Under the pieces are notes generated by a model, which saw only the letters and a program-made list of their open reading frames with translations, made no database searches and was not told where the DNA came from. From positions 248,001 to 312,000 of the forward strand of contig CAUYUJ010020159.1 of the NCBI GenBank assembly GCA_963575745.1: a stretch of 64,000 nt of DNA, in the 5' to 3' direction. Each line of letters opens with the position of its first letter. Position 1 is the first letter of the stretch. This document shows positions 62,789-64,000 of this stretch, one piece after another. The DNA comes from Prorocentrum cordatum. Taxonomy: Eukaryota > Sar > Dinophyceae > Prorocentrales > Prorocentraceae. The translations under genes were made by a program, and so were the position numbers.

Positions 62789-63470
62789 AGGTCGGGCCTG
62801 TCCACCTACAGGGGGGTTTTGGACGACAAATGAAAAATATTCAAAAATTACCCTGGCGACGTACCAAACCCCTGCGCAATGCGGGGCATGAGTAGCTTGA
62901 GAGACGTTATACGGAAGTGATGACGTGACATGGGCTCATATATTTCTGCAAGTGGCATTCGTGAGGCTCGCAGCTCTTCAAGGATTGCGAGGTCCCGCTC
63001 AGATCTGCGTGGTGCCTCACTCCGCTGGACCCGCCACCAGCCTTTGAAAGTAGCGACAATTTCGCAGATCGCAGCCCCCCAGGCACGGCGAGGTCTTGCT
63101 CAGATCCGCGCGGTGCCTCACTCCGCTGGACCCACCAGCAGCCCTCGAAAGTGGCGACAGTTTCGCAGATCGCAGCCCCCCAGAAACGGCGAGGTCTTGC
63201 TCAGATCCGCGCGGTGCCTCGCTCCGCTGGACCCACCAGTAACCCTCGAAAGTGGCGACAGTTTCGCAGGTCGCAGCCCCCCAGGGACGGCGACCATAGG
63301 GGGGGGGCGGGAGGAGGACGCGACCACACCCCTCTATACAAAACGAATACTCAACCAAGGAGGGTTGGGAGATACTCCCAAATGGTAAACAACAATTCAG
63401 GCAATAGTCCCCAGACTATTCGTTTGCTATATTTGAGAATTCTCCCTGTAGAGGGACAGGTCCGACTTAA
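62789..63470 (-). mobile_element. GTCGGGC element, copy P, split by tandem repeat
   Basis: Left AGGTCGGGCCTGTCCACCTA then CAGGGGGGTTTTGGACGACA. Right ATAGTCCCCAGACTATTCGT, then CTCCCTGTAGAGGGACAGGT, CCGACTTAA. The centre (about 62860-63340) is foreign and holds a 101-bp tandem repeat. Two different copies joined by deletion is an alternative. Confidence 0.65.
62975..63296. repeat. 101-bp tandem repeat, three units
   Basis: GCGAGGTCTTGCTCAGATCC, GGTGCCTCACTCCGCTGGAC and TTCGCAGATCGCAGCCCCCC recur at 62990, 63091 and 63192. The last two units are almost identical. Confidence 0.95.
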
Positions 63471-63619
63471 TCCTAGCGTCGCCCGACAGGAGAACGCCAC
63501 CACCGCCTCATCCGCTCCGGTCCGCCCACGGTGCGCCTGCGAGCGACTGCCCCTGACCCTGGCGCCCTGGGGGACGCAGGGAACCTTCCCGCCGCCGAGA
63601 TCGAAAGAAAGTGCCGCTG

Positions 63620-63845
63620 GCTGGGGAGGAGGGGAGGATGAGGAGGAGGAGGAGGAGGATGACGAGGGAAGAGGAGGAGAAGGAGGAGGAGGAGGACAGA
63701 AGGACGAGGAGGAGGAGGAAGAGGAGGAGGAGGACAAGGAGGAGAAGAAGGAGGATGAAGAGGGAGCAGGAGGAGGAGAGGACAGGAGGGCCTGGAGGAG
63801 GACGAGGAGGAGGAGGAGACGAGGAGGAAGAAGAGACGAGGGGGA
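63620..63845. repeat. GGA microsatellite
   Basis: GGAGGAGGAGG with GACGAGG and AAGGAGG variants; Glu/Arg- or Ser/Pro-rich frames are artefacts. Confidence 0.95.
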
Positions 63846-63930
63846 GGCAGCCGGCCTTGGTGTTGGCAGAGCCCCACCCGGAGCAGTCGATGCCCTTGGC
63901 CTGCAGGGCCTCCCGCGCGCGGGGGCGCGG
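63846..63930 (-). CDS. Weak candidate exon at window edge
   Basis: The minus-strand frame reads REALQAKGIDCSGWGSANTK then AGCLPL before the GGA repeat. Mixed composition unlike the flanking low-complexity sequence. No domain, no firm splice sites. Confidence 0.2.
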
Positions 63931-64000
63931 GCGTCCCCCCCCCCCCAGCTGGGGGCGAGCCGACGCCCGCAGTGGGCCGCGCCCGCCTCTGCCGCAGAGG

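Noticed and set aside
9741-63470. GTCGGGC elements as piggyBac-type (TTAA target) MITEs
   Set aside because: TTAA stands at many right ends, but left ends show TTAG, TTAT, GGG or unrelated bases, so there is no consistent direct duplication. The one-way orientation fits introners better.
1-64000. Bacterial or viral origin of the window
   Set aside because: No operons, ribosome-binding sites or dense ORFs. Spliced-leader relic, LINEs, microsatellites and probable introns indicate a eukaryotic nuclear genome.

Overview
This window looks like nuclear DNA of a dinoflagellate. The best single clue is on the minus strand at 44190-44210: a 21-base match, with one mismatch, to the conserved dinoflagellate spliced leader, sitting at the 5' end of a LINE-type retrotransposon. 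High GC, very long repeat-filled non-coding stretches, exon-sized coding islands and degenerate LINEs fit that assignment. The species cannot be named from the window. I see no rRNA, tRNA, CRISPR array, operon or complete ordinary host gene.

Layout. 1-9.7 kb: GC-rich unassigned sequence, three short inverted-repeat elements and a 78-bp tandem array (5.74-7.60 kb). 9.7-31 kb: many copies of one roughly 155-bp element with GTCGGGC termini, mixed with other MITE-like families, fold-back hairpins, minisatellites and microsatellites. Short coding islands on the minus strand occur here, including DnaJ-like zinc motifs at 24.2 and 27.0 kb and a coiled-coil segment at 31.1 kb. 32-44.2 kb: two LINEs on the minus strand. 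LINE-B (about 32.4-38.25 kb) has an open endonuclease ORF followed by broken reverse transcriptase and RNase H. LINE-A (about 38.4-44.21 kb) has ORF1, endonuclease, linker, zinc finger and RNase H but apparently no reverse transcriptase; it carries the spliced-leader relic. 44.9-55.6 kb: a 90-bp array related to the one at 5.7 kb, two inverted copies of a tandem-array-bearing unit (47-48.3 and 54.75-55.5 kb), and a large degenerate satellite (48.9-51.5 kb). 55.6-64 kb: unassigned sequence, then more GTCGGGC elements.

Reading of the whole. All 17 GTCGGGC copies found (16 two-ended, one right end) lie in the same orientation. On the minus strand they begin near TTAAGTCGGGC and often end in AG, and a 55-base coiled-coil exon fragment lies between two of them. 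The coding islands and both LINEs are also on the minus strand. My inference is that much of the window is one very long, intron-rich minus-strand gene, with GTCGGGC elements acting as introner-like introns and the remainder being transposon and satellite debris inside introns. The repeats, TIRs and orientation are directly visible; the gene model and splicing are inference.
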